DNA of 64,000 bases from DASUPK01 sp963800285 (GTDB taxonomy: Bacteria > Actinomycetota > Thermoleophilia > Solirubrobacterales > 70-9): assembly GCA_963800285.1 (NCBI GenBank), contig CAWDAL010000030.1, forward strand, positions 186,001 to 250,000, given 5' to 3'. A model generated the notes under the pieces. It did no database searches. It was not told where the DNA came from and saw only the letters and a program-made list of their open reading frames with translations. Below are positions 52,595 to 62,367 of this stretch, in pieces (positions within the stretch are counted from its first letter, which is position 1; every line of letters starts with the position of its first letter). The translations under genes and the position numbers were made by a program.

Positions 52595-53335
52595 TTGGCG
52601 GACAAGGCGGCCCTGATCACCGGCGGCTCGAGCGGCATCGGACTCGCCATCGCGCGCCTGCTCGGCGAGAACGGTTACGGGTTGACTGTCTCGGCCCGGC
52701 GGCCGGAGAAGCTGGAGGGCGCGGTCGAGGGCCTGAAGTCGGATGGCCTCGACGTGCAGAGCGTGCCGGCGAACATGGCCGACGAAGAGAACCTGAAGGC
52801 GCTGGTTGCCGCGCACAGGGAGCGCTATGGGCGCCTCGACGTGCTGATCAACAACGCCGGGGTTGGGATCGGCGAGGCGATGGACGCGCTGACCACGAAG
52901 TTCGTCGACATGCAGCTCGGCGTGAATCTGCGGGCCGTCGTGCTGATGACCCGGGAGTGCCTGCCGATGCTGAAGGAGGCCGGCGCGGAGCACGGCAAGG
53001 CGCTGCTCGTGAACACGGCCTCGATCTCGGGGAAGGCGGGGCAGCCCTGGCTCAGCGTGTACTCGGCCACCAAGGCCGCGGTGATCGGCTTCTCACAGGC
53101 GACGCAGAAGGAGATCGCGGGACAGGGGATTCAGGTGACCGCGTTCGCGCCGGCATTCGTCGATACGCCGATGACGGAGTTCGCCAAGCAGCAGGTTGCG
53201 GCCGAGGCGATGATCCGGCCCGAGGACATCGCGGAGGCGGTGCGGTTCCTGCTCGCGACGTCGCCGAACTGCCTGGTGCCGGAGATCATGTTCCTGCGGC
53301 CCGGGGACACGATCGACACGCCGGACCTCGGCTAG
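52595..53335 (+). CDS. short-chain dehydrogenase/reductase
   Basis: About 246 residues. NAD(P) motif TGGSSGIG, structural NNAG, catalytic Ser in NTASISG and Y-x-x-x-K in YSATKAAV. TTG at 52595 is chosen because of the strong AGGAGGAG ribosome site; ATG at 52553 would add 14 residues. Substrate unknown. It ends next to the opposing glycosyltransferase gene with no gap. Confidence 0.9.
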   Translation: MADKAALITGGSSGIGLAIARLLGENGYGLTVSARRPEKLEGAVEGLKSDGLDVQSVPANMADEENLKALVAAHRERYGRLDVLINNAGVGIGEAMDALTTKFVDMQLGVNLRAVVLMTRECLPMLKEAGAEHGKALLVNTASISGKAGQPWLSVYSATKAAVIGFSQATQKEIAGQGIQVTAFAPAFVDTPMTEFAKQQVAAEAMIRPEDIAEAVRFLLATSPNCLVPEIMFLRPGDTIDTPDLG

Positions 53336-54247
53336 CTAGGTCCCCCAGATCCGGGCGCCCTTGCGGAGGCCGGCGCGAGCGCCGACCCACCAGGCGACCT
53401 GTCGCATCATGTCGAACCAGGCGTCCTCGATCCAGCGGGTCTCGCCCCGGCCGCGGGCTCTCGCGGTCAGGACGATTCCGAGACCGCGGGCGGTGCGGCC
53501 GATTTCGCGGATACGGGGCGGCTTGACCGGGTGGCCTCCCATCGCCTCGAACTTGGCGCCGACCAGGCCGGCGCCATAGGCCCAGCCGAGTTGCTGGCGG
53601 AAGAAGCCGACATGGGTGCTGCGGTTGCGGTGCCGGGCCGTGGCCCCTTCGGCGTAGGCGAGGCGGCGGCCGCTTCGCTCCTGGAAGCGGAGTCCGAGCT
53701 CGACGTCCTGCGCGCGGGTCATGTGAGGGTCGAAGGGGCCGATGCGATCGATCACGTCGCGGCGGTAGGCGGCGTTGGCGGTGATCGGATATGCGGGGTT
53801 GGAGTTGAAGGCGAACTGCTGCCAGTTGCCGAGCAGGCGGGCGGCCTGGCGCTCGGCCGCAGTGGTGGCCGGGACGTGCTGGAGGTCGCCGGCCACTGCG
53901 CCAACCTCCGGGTCCTCGAAGGGGCGGACGAGCTCGGTGAGCCATTGGGGCTCGACCAGGCAGTCGGCGTCGACGAAGGCGAGGATCTCGCCGGTGGACT
54001 CGGCGATGCCACGGTTGCGGGCGTTGGAGACGCCAGCTTTGGGCTCCTGGAGATAGCGGACCGGTTTCGATCGGATCAGGGACGCGGTCCCGTCGGTGGA
54101 GCCGTTGTCCACGATCAGGATCTCGCGGCGGTCGGGCGGGTAATCGGTCGCGAGGATGCCGTCGATGCAGCCGGCGATGGTCGACTCGCCGTCGCGCACG
54201 GGAACGATCACCGAGACGGTTGGTTGGCTCGCGGGCGCCCGTGTCAC
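53336..54247 (-). CDS. family 2 glycosyltransferase
   Basis: A 303-residue GT-A enzyme with VSVIVPVRDGESTIAGCIDG, the DXD-like FVDADCLVEPQWL and a later RAQDVELGLRFQERSGRR. It transfers an activated sugar to an unknown acceptor; no polysaccharide cluster surrounds it. Confidence 0.9.
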   Translation of the reverse strand: MTRAPASQPTVSVIVPVRDGESTIAGCIDGILATDYPPDRREILIVDNGSTDGTASLIRSKPVRYLQEPKAGVSNARNRGIAESTGEILAFVDADCLVEPQWLTELVRPFEDPEVGAVAGDLQHVPATTAAERQAARLLGNWQQFAFNSNPAYPITANAAYRRDVIDRIGPFDPHMTRAQDVELGLRFQERSGRRLAYAEGATARHRNRSTHVGFFRQQLGWAYGAGLVGAKFEAMGGHPVKPPRIREIGRTARGLGIVLTARARGRGETRWIEDAWFDMMRQVAWWVGARAGLRKGARIWGT

Positions 54248-54256
54248 GGGCGCAAG

Positions 54257-54751
54257 TTAGCCGTGCGGGATCGCTTCCCGGTCCTCGTCGATGACGTGCT
54301 CGGCGTACGCGGTGGCGAGGACGTCCTGGACCGAGAGATCGGATGCCTCCTGCGCGTCCGCCGCGGCGAGGCGGCGGCGGGTGGCCTGGACGTCGCGGAC
54401 CTCCTCTGCCAGGGGCCGTTCGGGGAGGGATTCGCCGGAGATGCCCTCGCGGAGGAGGGCCAGTTCGAGGTAACCCTCCAGTGCGCGAACCTCGCGGCGC
54501 GACGCGCGGCGGGGCTTGCGCTGGTTGGCGCCGGTGAAGGCATCCCAGGCGCGGGCGAAGGTGCCGAAGTTGGTGCGGCCGCCGTTGCGGTGCGCGGCGA
54601 GCATCGGGCACACGCCGCCGCTCTTGTCGGTGTACGCGCCGACGATGACGCGGTTGGCGCGGATGCCCTCGAGCATGGCGTGCTTGGTGCCGCTGGGCAT
54701 GGCCTCGACCGAGTTGCGGAGGCGCTGGGCGTTGTTGCGTCGCTTGGCCAC
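54257..54751 (-). CDS. conserved hypothetical, 164 aa
   Basis: A soluble protein with RVIVGAYTDKSGGVCPMLA and HRNGGRTNFGTFARAWDAF, then a long helical C-terminal half. Family not named by me. ATG start; it lies 9 bp upstream of the glycosyltransferase gene in the same direction, so they are probably one operon. Confidence 0.7.
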   Translation of the reverse strand: MAKRRNNAQRLRNSVEAMPSGTKHAMLEGIRANRVIVGAYTDKSGGVCPMLAAHRNGGRTNFGTFARAWDAFTGANQRKPRRASRREVRALEGYLELALLREGISGESLPERPLAEEVRDVQATRRRLAAADAQEASDLSVQDVLATAYAEHVIDEDREAIPHG

Positions 54752-54793
54752 TGTCAGGTCAAGGGATAGCGACTAGGCCCTAGGGTCCGCGCA

Positions 54794-56026
54794 ATGGGCC
54801 GTTCAGACCGAGGGTTGCGGCTGCTGGTCGCCGCGTTCGGCGATCCGGGGCATGCGTTCCCGGCGATCGCGCTGGCGCGCGAGCTGTCGAGGCGGGGGCA
54901 TGAGGTGCTGGTCGAGACCTGGGAGCGATGGCACGAGGCGGTCGAGGGTGAGGGGCTGGCGTTCACCGGGGCGCAGGAGTACACGGTGTATCCGCCGCCC
55001 GGGCCGGACACGCCCGACGGGCAGACGGCCGCGGCGGCGGCTCGGGCGCTGGCGCGGTTGATGGAGGAGTTCGAGCCGGATCTGGTGGTCAGCGACATCC
55101 TCACGCTGGCGCCGACGCTCGCGGCGGAGGTGGCCGGGGTGCCGCATGCCACGCTGATCCCGCACGTCTATCCGGTGCAGCAGCCCGGGATGCCGCTCTA
55201 CTCGCTCGGGCTGCGGCCGCCGCGGACGGGGTTCGGCCGGCTGGCCTGGCGGGCCACCGGGCCGCTGCTGGAGATGGGGCTGCGGCGGGGCCGGGACGAG
55301 CTCAATGAGACCAGGGACCGGTTGGGGCTGCCGCCGATCGAGCGGTTTCACGGAGGGATCAGCGAGCTGCTGGCGATTGTTGGGACCTTTCCGCAGCTGG
55401 AGTACCCGCGTGAGTGGCCGGCGCATGTGCGGGTGACGGGGCCGATGTTCTTCGAGATGCCGGGTGAGGAGGTCGAGATTCCGGAGGGAGAGGGGCAGCT
55501 GGTGCTGATCGCGCCCAGCACGTCGCAGGACCCCGAATGCGAGCTGCTGCGGGTGGCGCTCGACGGGCTGGCGGACGAGCCGGTGCGCGTTCTGGCGACG
55601 ACGAACAGGCACCGGCCCGAGCGGCCGATCGCGGTTCCGGACAACGCGAAGCTGGTCGATTGGATCCTCTACTCACAGGCAATGCCGGCGGCCGACCTGG
55701 TGATCTGTCACGGCGGGCACGGGACTGTCGCGCGGGCGCTGGCGGCCGGAAAGCCGCTGCTGGTCTGCCCTGCCGTGGGAGACATGGGCGAGAACGCGGC
55801 GCGGGTGGCCTGGTCGGGGACCGGGCTGTCGGTGCCGCGTCGGCTGCTCTCGAAGCGCGCGGTCAGGCTGGCAACGCGGCGGCTGCTCACCGAGCCGGAG
55901 TTCCGGGGACGGGCGCTCGCGGTGGCCGAGTGGTCGGCGGTCCACGACGGCTCCGTCGCGGCGGCCGAGCTGGTCGAGGAGGCGGCCCGGAACGCGACGA
56001 GCCGGCTGTCGCCGGCTCGTTCCTAG
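54794..56026 (+). CDS. UGT/MGT-type glycosyltransferase (GT1 family)
   Basis: A 410-residue GT-B enzyme. The N-terminal domain starts LLVAAFGDPGHAFPAIALAR. The sugar-nucleotide site is in the C-terminal half: PAADLVICHGGHGTVARAL, with the family's HGG and VCPAVGDMGENA. It resembles macrolide- or sterol-modifying glycosyltransferases. No natural product cluster is present. Confidence 0.9.
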   Translation: MGRSDRGLRLLVAAFGDPGHAFPAIALARELSRRGHEVLVETWERWHEAVEGEGLAFTGAQEYTVYPPPGPDTPDGQTAAAAARALARLMEEFEPDLVVSDILTLAPTLAAEVAGVPHATLIPHVYPVQQPGMPLYSLGLRPPRTGFGRLAWRATGPLLEMGLRRGRDELNETRDRLGLPPIERFHGGISELLAIVGTFPQLEYPREWPAHVRVTGPMFFEMPGEEVEIPEGEGQLVLIAPSTSQDPECELLRVALDGLADEPVRVLATTNRHRPERPIAVPDNAKLVDWILYSQAMPAADLVICHGGHGTVARALAAGKPLLVCPAVGDMGENAARVAWSGTGLSVPRRLLSKRAVRLATRRLLTEPEFRGRALAVAEWSAVHDGSVAAAELVEEAARNATSRLSPARS

Positions 56027-56039
56027 TCAGGTCATTCAG

Positions 56040-56111
56040 CTCCGGGGGAGGGACTCGAACCCTCAACCTCTCGGTTAACAGCCGAGCGCTCCACCATTGA
56101 GCTACCCCGGA
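56040..56111 (-). tRNA. tRNA-Asn (GUU)
   Basis: A 72-nt cloverleaf: acceptor TCCGGGG/CCCCGGA, anticodon stem CTCGG/CCGAG with loop CTGTTAA (anticodon GTT), T arm GAGGG-TTCGAGT-CCCTC, discriminator G. It lies next to an HNH nuclease gene. Confidence 0.95.
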
Positions 56112-56142
56112 TCATGAAATCCACTTGAGCGACCCAGGAATG

Positions 56143-56856
56143 CTAGGTCGCCCGCAACCTTAGCGGGGCAGTCGCGGAGCGCAGCGACACGAATCCAGCC
56201 TCGACCTCGGCATGGCAATTCGCACAGTGAAGAGCGCACCTGTCGGCCTCGCGGCAGACCTCCGCGAAGGAGCGGGTAGTGCCGTTGCGACTGATCGAGA
56301 AGCTCTTCGCGTCCGGGTCACGGTGATGAAACTGGAGCGCCCCCTGGTAGCGGCAGTAGCCGCATATCTCGCACCTGCCGCCGGCTCGGGCGACGAGACG
56401 CTCCTTCACCTTGCGCCGCCACCGGCCGACGGCCTCCATTCGGCATCTGCCACATCGGTATCCACCTTCAGGACGACTTACGAACATGGTCTTTCCGTGC
56501 TTCGGGCAGACCCGGGTGATTCCATGCGCACCATTGACTCGAGCCTTCTGGTCCGCCTTCCGTCGCCGCAGCGTCCGTGTTTCCAGCCCCAGGAGCTTCA
56601 ACCAGTGGCGGATCGTGGAGTAGCCGACACCGATCTCCGCCGCTGCTTCGCGGATCGTCGCTCCGGCTTCGATCAGGGCTCGCAGGCGTTCTGGATCCAC
56701 CTTTCCGTTCGGGGCGTGGGTGTCACGCCCCAGAGGGATGAGCCCATGCTTCTTGAGGTGGTAGCTGACCGTCGAGGGATGCCGGCCGATCCTCTCCGCG
56801 ATCTGCTCCAAGGAGAGGCCCTCGGCGAGGTAGCGCTCGAGCTCGTCCTTGGTCAC
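56143..56856 (-). CDS. HTH-HNH endonuclease
   Basis: About 237 residues. Two helix-turn-helix units come first (LSLEQIAERIGRHPSTVSYH; ATIREAAAEIGVGYSTIRHW), then a zinc-ribbon-like CPKHGK...CGRCR and a C-terminal HNH nuclease (CEICGYCRYQGALQFHHRDP, CALHCANCHAEVE). The layout suggests a site-specific endonuclease, possibly a free-standing homing-type enzyme. GTG start at 56856. It lies between dnaG and tRNA-Asn, in place of the rpoD often found there. Confidence 0.82.
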   Translation of the reverse strand: MTKDELERYLAEGLSLEQIAERIGRHPSTVSYHLKKHGLIPLGRDTHAPNGKVDPERLRALIEAGATIREAAAEIGVGYSTIRHWLKLLGLETRTLRRRKADQKARVNGAHGITRVCPKHGKTMFVSRPEGGYRCGRCRMEAVGRWRRKVKERLVARAGGRCEICGYCRYQGALQFHHRDPDAKSFSISRNGTTRSFAEVCREADRCALHCANCHAEVEAGFVSLRSATAPLRLRAT

Positions 56857-56969
56857 GCACCCATTTTCCGCCGCGAGTCGGACGGGCCAGGCCGTGAAAT
56901 GCCTGCAAACATGGCACTTCTGTGACCGCGGGGGAAAGAATGTGCCGAGTGTGTGAAAGCTCGGCTTGA

Positions 56970-58733
56970 CTAGCCCACGACGCCCGCGTGCGCGATGCGC
57001 TCGGTGAGCTGGGCGCGCTCGCCCGACAGGCGGGTCGAGACCTCGTAGTCGCCCGCCTTCTGCGCGGCCGCGATGCCGTCCTCCAGACGCTGCTGCTCGA
57101 GCAGATCGAAGTTGAGCTGCATCGCGCTCTCCGAGGCCGGCTCGCTCTCCGCGCGCATGACCAGCTCCGTGATCAGCGAGGTGAGCGCCGGATCGTCCCT
57201 CGGCAGGCCGGCCATCGGATCGGCCAGGTGCGCTCGCAGCCAGGCAAGCGCCGGCCGTCCCGAGGGCGACAGGTGCTCCTCGGTCAGCCGGTCGATGAAG
57301 GCCTGTCCCGCCTCCGGCTTCGAGATGCACATCGCAAGGAGCGCCCGCTCCCGGGTCTCTCGCGGGGTGAGCGACACCGCGACCGGCTTGGGCGGCTTCG
57401 CGCCTTCAGGCTCAACCGCGTCGGGTCGCTCCTCGGGCGCAGTCGCAACACGCTCACGCACCATCTCCGGCGGGACGCTCAACTGACTGCTGACCACCCG
57501 TTCCATCTCCTCGAAGAGAACGGTTCCCCTGACCGGCTTCATCACGAAGGCCGCCTCATCAAGCGCCTGATCGCGGGAGCGTGGGCTCGAGAGATCGGCG
57601 CGGCCGATGATCTGGTTGACCTGGAAGCGAACCAGCTCGATGGCTTCTTCCACCAGCTCGTTGAACCGCTCCACCGAGCCGTCCTTGAGCATGTCCGCCG
57701 GGTCCTCCCCCTCCGGCATCGCCGCGACCCGCAGCTCCAGGCTCTTGCCCCCGGCCACCTTCTGCGCGCGAATCATCGCGTCCGCCCCGGCCCGGTCGGC
57801 GTCGAGCGCCAGCACCACGGACTCCGTCTGCCCGGCGAGCATCGTGACCTGCTCCGGCGTGATCGCGGTTCCCATGATCGCCACGGCCTCCTCCACCCCG
57901 GCCTGGTGCAGGGCCAGCACATCCGTGTAGCCCTCCACCACGATCGTCCTGCGCGCCTTCGCGATCGGCCCCCGCGCCCGGTCGATGCCGTAGAGCGTGT
58001 GGCTCTTCCGGTAGAGCTCGCCCTCGGGCGAGTTCAGGTACTTCGGCTTCGAGTCCGCGCTCAACGCTCGCGCGCCGAACCCGAGCACCCGCCCGCGCTG
58101 GTCGCGGATCGGAAACGTGATCCGGCTGCGGAACCGGTCGTAGTGCCCGCCCTGTCGCCCTTTCTGAATCAGCCCCGCGGCCAGAAGCTCATCGACCTTG
58201 AACCCGGCCCGCTGGCTCCCGGTCAGGACCTGGTCCCAGGCGCTCGGCGCCATCCCGACACCGAACCTCCGCAGGACGTCCTCCCCCAGCCCGCGCTTCT
58301 CCAGGTACGCCCGCGCCTTGGCCGCCTTCGGCGACTCCCACAGGTAGCGCTCGTAGAACTTCGCCGTCCGCTCGAGCAGCTCCCAGAGCCGCGCCTTGCG
58401 GCGACGCCGCTCCTCGGCCTGAGGATCCTCGTTCTCCCTCTCGACCTCGACGCCGTAGCGCTCCGCCAGCGATTCGACCGCCTCCGGGAAGGTCAGCCCC
58501 TCCTTCTCCTCGACGAACCGGAACACGTCGCCGCTCGCCTCGCAGCCGAAGCAGTAATAGAGCTTGTCCCGCGGATTGACCTTGAACGACGGAGTCCGCT
58601 CGTCGTGGAACGGGCAGTTGCCCCAGTAGTCCTGCCCCCGCTGCTGGAGGTCGGTGTACGCGGAGACGATCTCGAGGATGTCCGCGGCGTCCTTGACCCG
58701 CTCCTTGCTCTCATTGGTGAACTTCGCCATCAA
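56970..58733 (-). CDS. dnaG: DNA primase
   Basis: A 587-residue primase synthesising RNA primers at the fork. N-terminal zinc-binding CPFHDERTPSF...YYCFGC, then the RNA polymerase core with TOPRIM motifs (TIVVEGYTDVLALHQAG, VLALDADRAGADA) and a C-terminal helicase-binding region. The length is normal. It lies 6 bp downstream of the dGTPase gene, in the same direction, so co-transcribed. Confidence 0.96.
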   Translation of the reverse strand: MMAKFTNESKERVKDAADILEIVSAYTDLQQRGQDYWGNCPFHDERTPSFKVNPRDKLYYCFGCEASGDVFRFVEEKEGLTFPEAVESLAERYGVEVERENEDPQAEERRRRKARLWELLERTAKFYERYLWESPKAAKARAYLEKRGLGEDVLRRFGVGMAPSAWDQVLTGSQRAGFKVDELLAAGLIQKGRQGGHYDRFRSRITFPIRDQRGRVLGFGARALSADSKPKYLNSPEGELYRKSHTLYGIDRARGPIAKARRTIVVEGYTDVLALHQAGVEEAVAIMGTAITPEQVTMLAGQTESVVLALDADRAGADAMIRAQKVAGGKSLELRVAAMPEGEDPADMLKDGSVERFNELVEEAIELVRFQVNQIIGRADLSSPRSRDQALDEAAFVMKPVRGTVLFEEMERVVSSQLSVPPEMVRERVATAPEERPDAVEPEGAKPPKPVAVSLTPRETRERALLAMCISKPEAGQAFIDRLTEEHLSPSGRPALAWLRAHLADPMAGLPRDDPALTSLITELVMRAESEPASESAMQLNFDLLEQQRLEDGIAAAQKAGDYEVSTRLSGERAQLTERIAHAGVVG

Positions 58734-58739
58734 CCCAAT

Positions 58740-59771
58740 CTATTGCCGAGCAACCAGCCGGTCGTACGTGCTGAGGCAGAAACGGTCGGTCATTCCGGCG
58801 ATGTAGTCGGTCACGCGCTGCACCAGGTCCGCATCCGGGTCGGTCTCCGGCACCTCTTCGATGTTCGCCAGGTAGTGGTCGAACAGCGTCCGCAGCGCCA
58901 CCCTGGCCCGCTCCTGCTCGGCGCGCGCCTCCTCCCCCAGATAGACCCGCTCGAACATGAACTTCCGCAGGCGCAGCATCGCTCCGCCGACCTCCTCGCT
59001 CTGTGAGATGTCGCCCTCGGCGCGCGAGCGCTCCACCATGTCCTGGACGAGCAGGTCGATCCGCTGCGCCCCGGTCTCCCCCAGCAGCTCGATCTGCTCG
59101 ACCGGCAGATCCTCCGGCCCGATGATTCCAGCGCGCAGCGCATCGTCGATGTCGTGGTTGATGTAAGCGACCCGGTCGACGATCCGCACCACGCGCCCCT
59201 CGAGCGTCGCCGGCTTCCCGGATCCGGTGTGGTTGAGGATCCCGTCCCGGACCGGCTCGGTCAGGTTCAGCCCGCGGCCGTCCCGCTCCAGCTCGTCGAC
59301 CACCCGCAGCGAGTGCTCGTTGTGGCGAAACCGCAGGCCATGCTCCTGTAGCGCCTCGTCCAGCACCTCCTCGCCGATGTGCCCGAAGGGCGGATGCCCG
59401 AGGTCATGGCCCAGCCCGATCGCCTCGGTGAGATCCTCGTTCAGGCCGAGCGCCCGGGCCACCGTCCGCGAGATGAAGCACGCCTCCAGCGTGTGGGTCA
59501 GCCGGGTCCGGTAATGGTCCCCCTCGGGCGCCACGAAGACCTGGGTCTTGTGCTTCAGCCGCCGGAACGCCTTCGAGTGCACGATCCGGTCCCGGTCGCG
59601 CTGGAACGGCGTCCGCACCGGGCTGTCCGCCTCGGGCTCCCGCCGCCGCGCGGGATACGACGGTACGGCCAGGTCCCAGTGGTACTCCGCCTCCCAGGAG
59701 CGAACCCTCGCCTCGAGCGTGTCATGCGAGGGTGCTCCGACAGGAGCAACCCGATTCAGGTGATTCGCCAT
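58740..59771 (-). CDS. dgt: dNTP triphosphohydrolase (dGTPase)
   Basis: A 343-residue HD-domain enzyme hydrolysing dGTP or other dNTPs to nucleoside and triphosphate. Metal site: HSKAFRRLKHKTQVF, RLTHTLEACFISRTVARALG and GLGHDLGHPPFGHIGEE. The dgt-dnaG gene order is common in actinobacteria. Confidence 0.95.
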   Translation of the reverse strand: MANHLNRVAPVGAPSHDTLEARVRSWEAEYHWDLAVPSYPARRREPEADSPVRTPFQRDRDRIVHSKAFRRLKHKTQVFVAPEGDHYRTRLTHTLEACFISRTVARALGLNEDLTEAIGLGHDLGHPPFGHIGEEVLDEALQEHGLRFRHNEHSLRVVDELERDGRGLNLTEPVRDGILNHTGSGKPATLEGRVVRIVDRVAYINHDIDDALRAGIIGPEDLPVEQIELLGETGAQRIDLLVQDMVERSRAEGDISQSEEVGGAMLRLRKFMFERVYLGEEARAEQERARVALRTLFDHYLANIEEVPETDPDADLVQRVTDYIAGMTDRFCLSTYDRLVARQ

Positions 59772-59846
59772 CCAACCGATGTTCGCACCCTGCCCGGCAC
59801 GAACGTGTGGAGCATCGCCGTGACTATGTAATTAGGCTGCCGCCGG

Positions 59847-60605
59847 ATGGCTGACACGGCCCTGATCACCGGCGCCTCCGCGGGCATCGGCGAGGAGTTC
59901 GCCCGCCAGCTCGCGGCGCGAGGCTACGAGCTGATCCTGGTCGCCCGGCGCAAGGACCGCCTCGAGGAGCTCGCCGAGAACCTCCCCACCAAGGCCACGG
60001 TGATCGAGTGCGATCTCACCACCGAGGCGGACGAGCTGATCACCAAGGTGCAGGGCCGGCAGCTCCAGGTCGACCTGCTGGTCAACAACGCCGGCTTCGG
60101 CCTCCGCGGCCGCTTCCTCGAGCTCGACCCCAAGCGAGAGGCGGAGATGGTCCGCGTCAACTGCGAGGCGGTCGTCACCCTCACCCACGCCTTCGTCCCG
60201 GGGATGGTGGAGCGCGGGAACGGCGGCGTGATCACCGTCGCCAGCACCGCGGGGATGCAGCCCCTCCCCTACGAGGCGACCTACGGCGCCAGCAAGGCCT
60301 TCGCCATCTCCTTCATGGAGGCGCTCTGGATGGAGCTGCGCGACACGGGCGTGACGCTCACGGTGGTCAACCCTGGCCCGGTCAAGACCGAATGGCAGGG
60401 CGTTGCCGGCTACGACGAGGACACCCCGATCCCGCCCGGCATGATCACCGCCGAGCGCTGCGTGAAGGACGCCCTCCGCGCCTATGACAGCGAGAAGCGA
60501 TCGGTGATCACCGGCCGCTTCTTCCCCTGGTTCATGCGCGCCGGCAAGGCGCCGAAGGGGATCAAGCTCCGCGTCACGGAGCGGATGTACCGCCCGCCGA
60601 AATAG
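59847..60605 (+). CDS. short-chain dehydrogenase/reductase
   Basis: A 252-residue SDR: TGASAGIG nucleotide motif, NNAG, Ser in VASTAGM and Y-x-x-x-K in YGASKAFA. It resembles the DltE/YqjQ-type SDR group with GFGLRG after NNAG. Substrate unknown. Divergent from dgt. Confidence 0.9.
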   Translation: MADTALITGASAGIGEEFARQLAARGYELILVARRKDRLEELAENLPTKATVIECDLTTEADELITKVQGRQLQVDLLVNNAGFGLRGRFLELDPKREAEMVRVNCEAVVTLTHAFVPGMVERGNGGVITVASTAGMQPLPYEATYGASKAFAISFMEALWMELRDTGVTLTVVNPGPVKTEWQGVAGYDEDTPIPPGMITAERCVKDALRAYDSEKRSVITGRFFPWFMRAGKAPKGIKLRVTERMYRPPK

Positions 60606-60626
60606 GTTCGCGGCAAGAAGCGGCCG

Positions 60627-61346
60627 CTAGGCCGCCGCCCGCAGATGCACGTGCGCGTGGTGCTCCAGCGTCTCCGTGATCGCGCGATCCGCCTGCGCCG
60701 CCACCCGCCGCTCGGCCTCCGGAGCGTCCGACAGCGGGCGGGCCAGCGCATCCACCATGAACCGATGGGCCTCCTCGCTGAACGGGAACCCACCGCCCTC
60801 GCAGCTCGGGCAAACCACTCCGCCGGCGGAACCGGAGAAGGCCGCCAGATGATCGGCCTCCCCGCAGCTCGCGCAGCTCGCCAGCTCCGGTGAGAACCCG
60901 GCCGCCAGCGCCAGCTTGAGCCGGAAGGCCAGCGCGGCGCCCGGGGCGCTCGCCGACTCCGGATCGGCATCGAGCAGCCCCAGGTAGTTGCAGAGCAGGT
61001 TGTAGGCGGCCCCGTTCGGCTCTCCCGAGTCGAGCAGCCGCAGCACCGCATCGCACGCCCGGCCCGCCGACCCAAGCGCCGCGCCGTTCGACCGCAGGGT
61101 CCCGTGACCGTCGACCGTCGAGGCCCCGGTCACCGTGAAGAGATCGCCCCTTCCCTCGTAGAGGACGAGGTTCAACCTGAAGAACGGCTCCAGGCGCCCC
61201 CCGAAGCGCGACTTGGGCCGCCGCGAACCCTTGGCGATCGCCCCGATCCGCCCGCGCGTGGCCGAGTAGAGGTGAACGATCCGATCCGCCTCGCCGTAGC
61301 GGATGCTCCGCAGCACCACGGCCTCGGTCTTGAAGTTCCCGGGCAT
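60627..61346 (-). CDS. recO: DNA repair protein RecO
   Basis: A 239-residue protein with an N-terminal OB fold (TEAVVLRSIRYGEADRIVHL) and a helical C-terminal domain with four Cys zinc ligands in CASCG and CPSCEG. It loads RecA with RecR in gap repair. Length is normal. Confidence 0.94.
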   Translation of the reverse strand: MPGNFKTEAVVLRSIRYGEADRIVHLYSATRGRIGAIAKGSRRPKSRFGGRLEPFFRLNLVLYEGRGDLFTVTGASTVDGHGTLRSNGAALGSAGRACDAVLRLLDSGEPNGAAYNLLCNYLGLLDADPESASAPGAALAFRLKLALAAGFSPELASCASCGEADHLAAFSGSAGGVVCPSCEGGGFPFSEEAHRFMVDALARPLSDAPEAERRVAAQADRAITETLEHHAHVHLRAAA

Positions 61347-61437
61347 AGCCCGTCCACGTTGCCGAAAGCTCCGGACGAGTTTTGGTCACTTAGGCCCGCT
61401 ATAGCGGTGAGAACTGGCCAAAACTCTCCGCGGCGAC

Positions 61438-62367
61438 CTACGTCTGGCGGACCGCGTCCCGGATCGCCGCGGCCGTGACGGTCGCCGCGGCCGCGCCGAT
61501 CTGGAACGGCGCGAACTGATCGGGCTCGCCGCGCCCGGAGGCGAGGCAGAAGACCACGTCGCCGTCGACCGGCGTGAACACCGGGTCGATCGCGCGGCCC
61601 ATCCCCGCCGTGGCGGCTCGCGCGACGATCGAGCACTGCCGCTTGTCGAGCGCGGCGTCGGTGCAGATGACGACCGGGGTCGAATTGCCCTCCGGCACCC
61701 GGAACTCCGGCGGCTGCTCCATCGCCGCGATCAGCTCGGCGCCCCGCACCGGCTCGTCCTCCTCGCCCCGCGGGCCGGCGAGCACCGAGCCGTCCTCGTC
61801 GATCACGTCGCCGACCGCGTTCACCGTCGCCACGGCCGCGACCGTGTGGCCCGTCCCGGTGACGAGCGCCGCATAGCCCACGCCGCCCTGGCCGGCGCGT
61901 TCGCGCCCGAGCAGCTTGCCGACCGTGGCGCCGGTCCCGGCGCCGACCGCGCCGCGCTCGGGGACCCCTTCCCCCGCCGCCTCGCACGCCGCGTACCCAT
62001 CGTCCGGACCGGGGCGCACGGTCCCGTCGCCGGAGGGCAGGTCGTAGATGACCGCGGCCGGGACGAGCGGCACCCGCCCGTAGGGAGTGAAGTAGCCGCG
62101 CTCGTGCTCCTCGAGCCAGCGCACCACGCCGTCCGCCGCCGCCAGCCCGAAGGCGCTACCCCCCGTGACCAGGACGGCCGTCGCCTCGGTGGAGTTTGCA
62201 AGCGGCCGCAGCGTGTCGGTCTCCCTGGTGCCGGGACCGCCGCCGTGCACGCAGACCCCGCCCCGCGTCTCCGGAGGCGGAATCACCACCGTGCACCCCG
62301 TCCCGCCCGCCGGGTCCGACCAGTGGCCCACCGCGAACCCCTCCGGAAGCGGGACCTGATCGCTCAC
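61438..62367 (-). CDS. P1-family (DmpA-like) aminopeptidase
   Basis: A 309-residue protein of the peptidase family P1/S58, an Ntn-type autoprocessing hydrolase. Visible: GVCVHGGGPGTRETD, TGGSAFGLAAADGVVRWLEE and, before the cleavage/catalytic residue, PEGNSTPVVICTDA. GTG at 62367 overlaps the mutM stop, so the two are translationally coupled. Substrate is uncertain (beta-peptides or D-aminopeptides in relatives). Confidence 0.87.
   Translation of the reverse strand: MSDQVPLPEGFAVGHWSDPAGGTGCTVVIPPPETRGGVCVHGGGPGTRETDTLRPLANSTEATAVLVTGGSAFGLAAADGVVRWLEEHERGYFTPYGRVPLVPAAVIYDLPSGDGTVRPGPDDGYAACEAAGEGVPERGAVGAGTGATVGKLLGRERAGQGGVGYAALVTGTGHTVAAVATVNAVGDVIDEDGSVLAGPRGEEDEPVRGAELIAAMEQPPEFRVPEGNSTPVVICTDAALDKRQCSIVARAATAGMGRAIDPVFTPVDGDVVFCLASGRGEPDQFAPFQIGAAAATVTAAAIRDAVRQT

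Noticed and set aside
56988..59006. 672-codon plus-strand frame over dnaG and dgt
   Set aside because: Shadow frame of two well-recognised genes; Leu/Arg-rich low-complexity translation.
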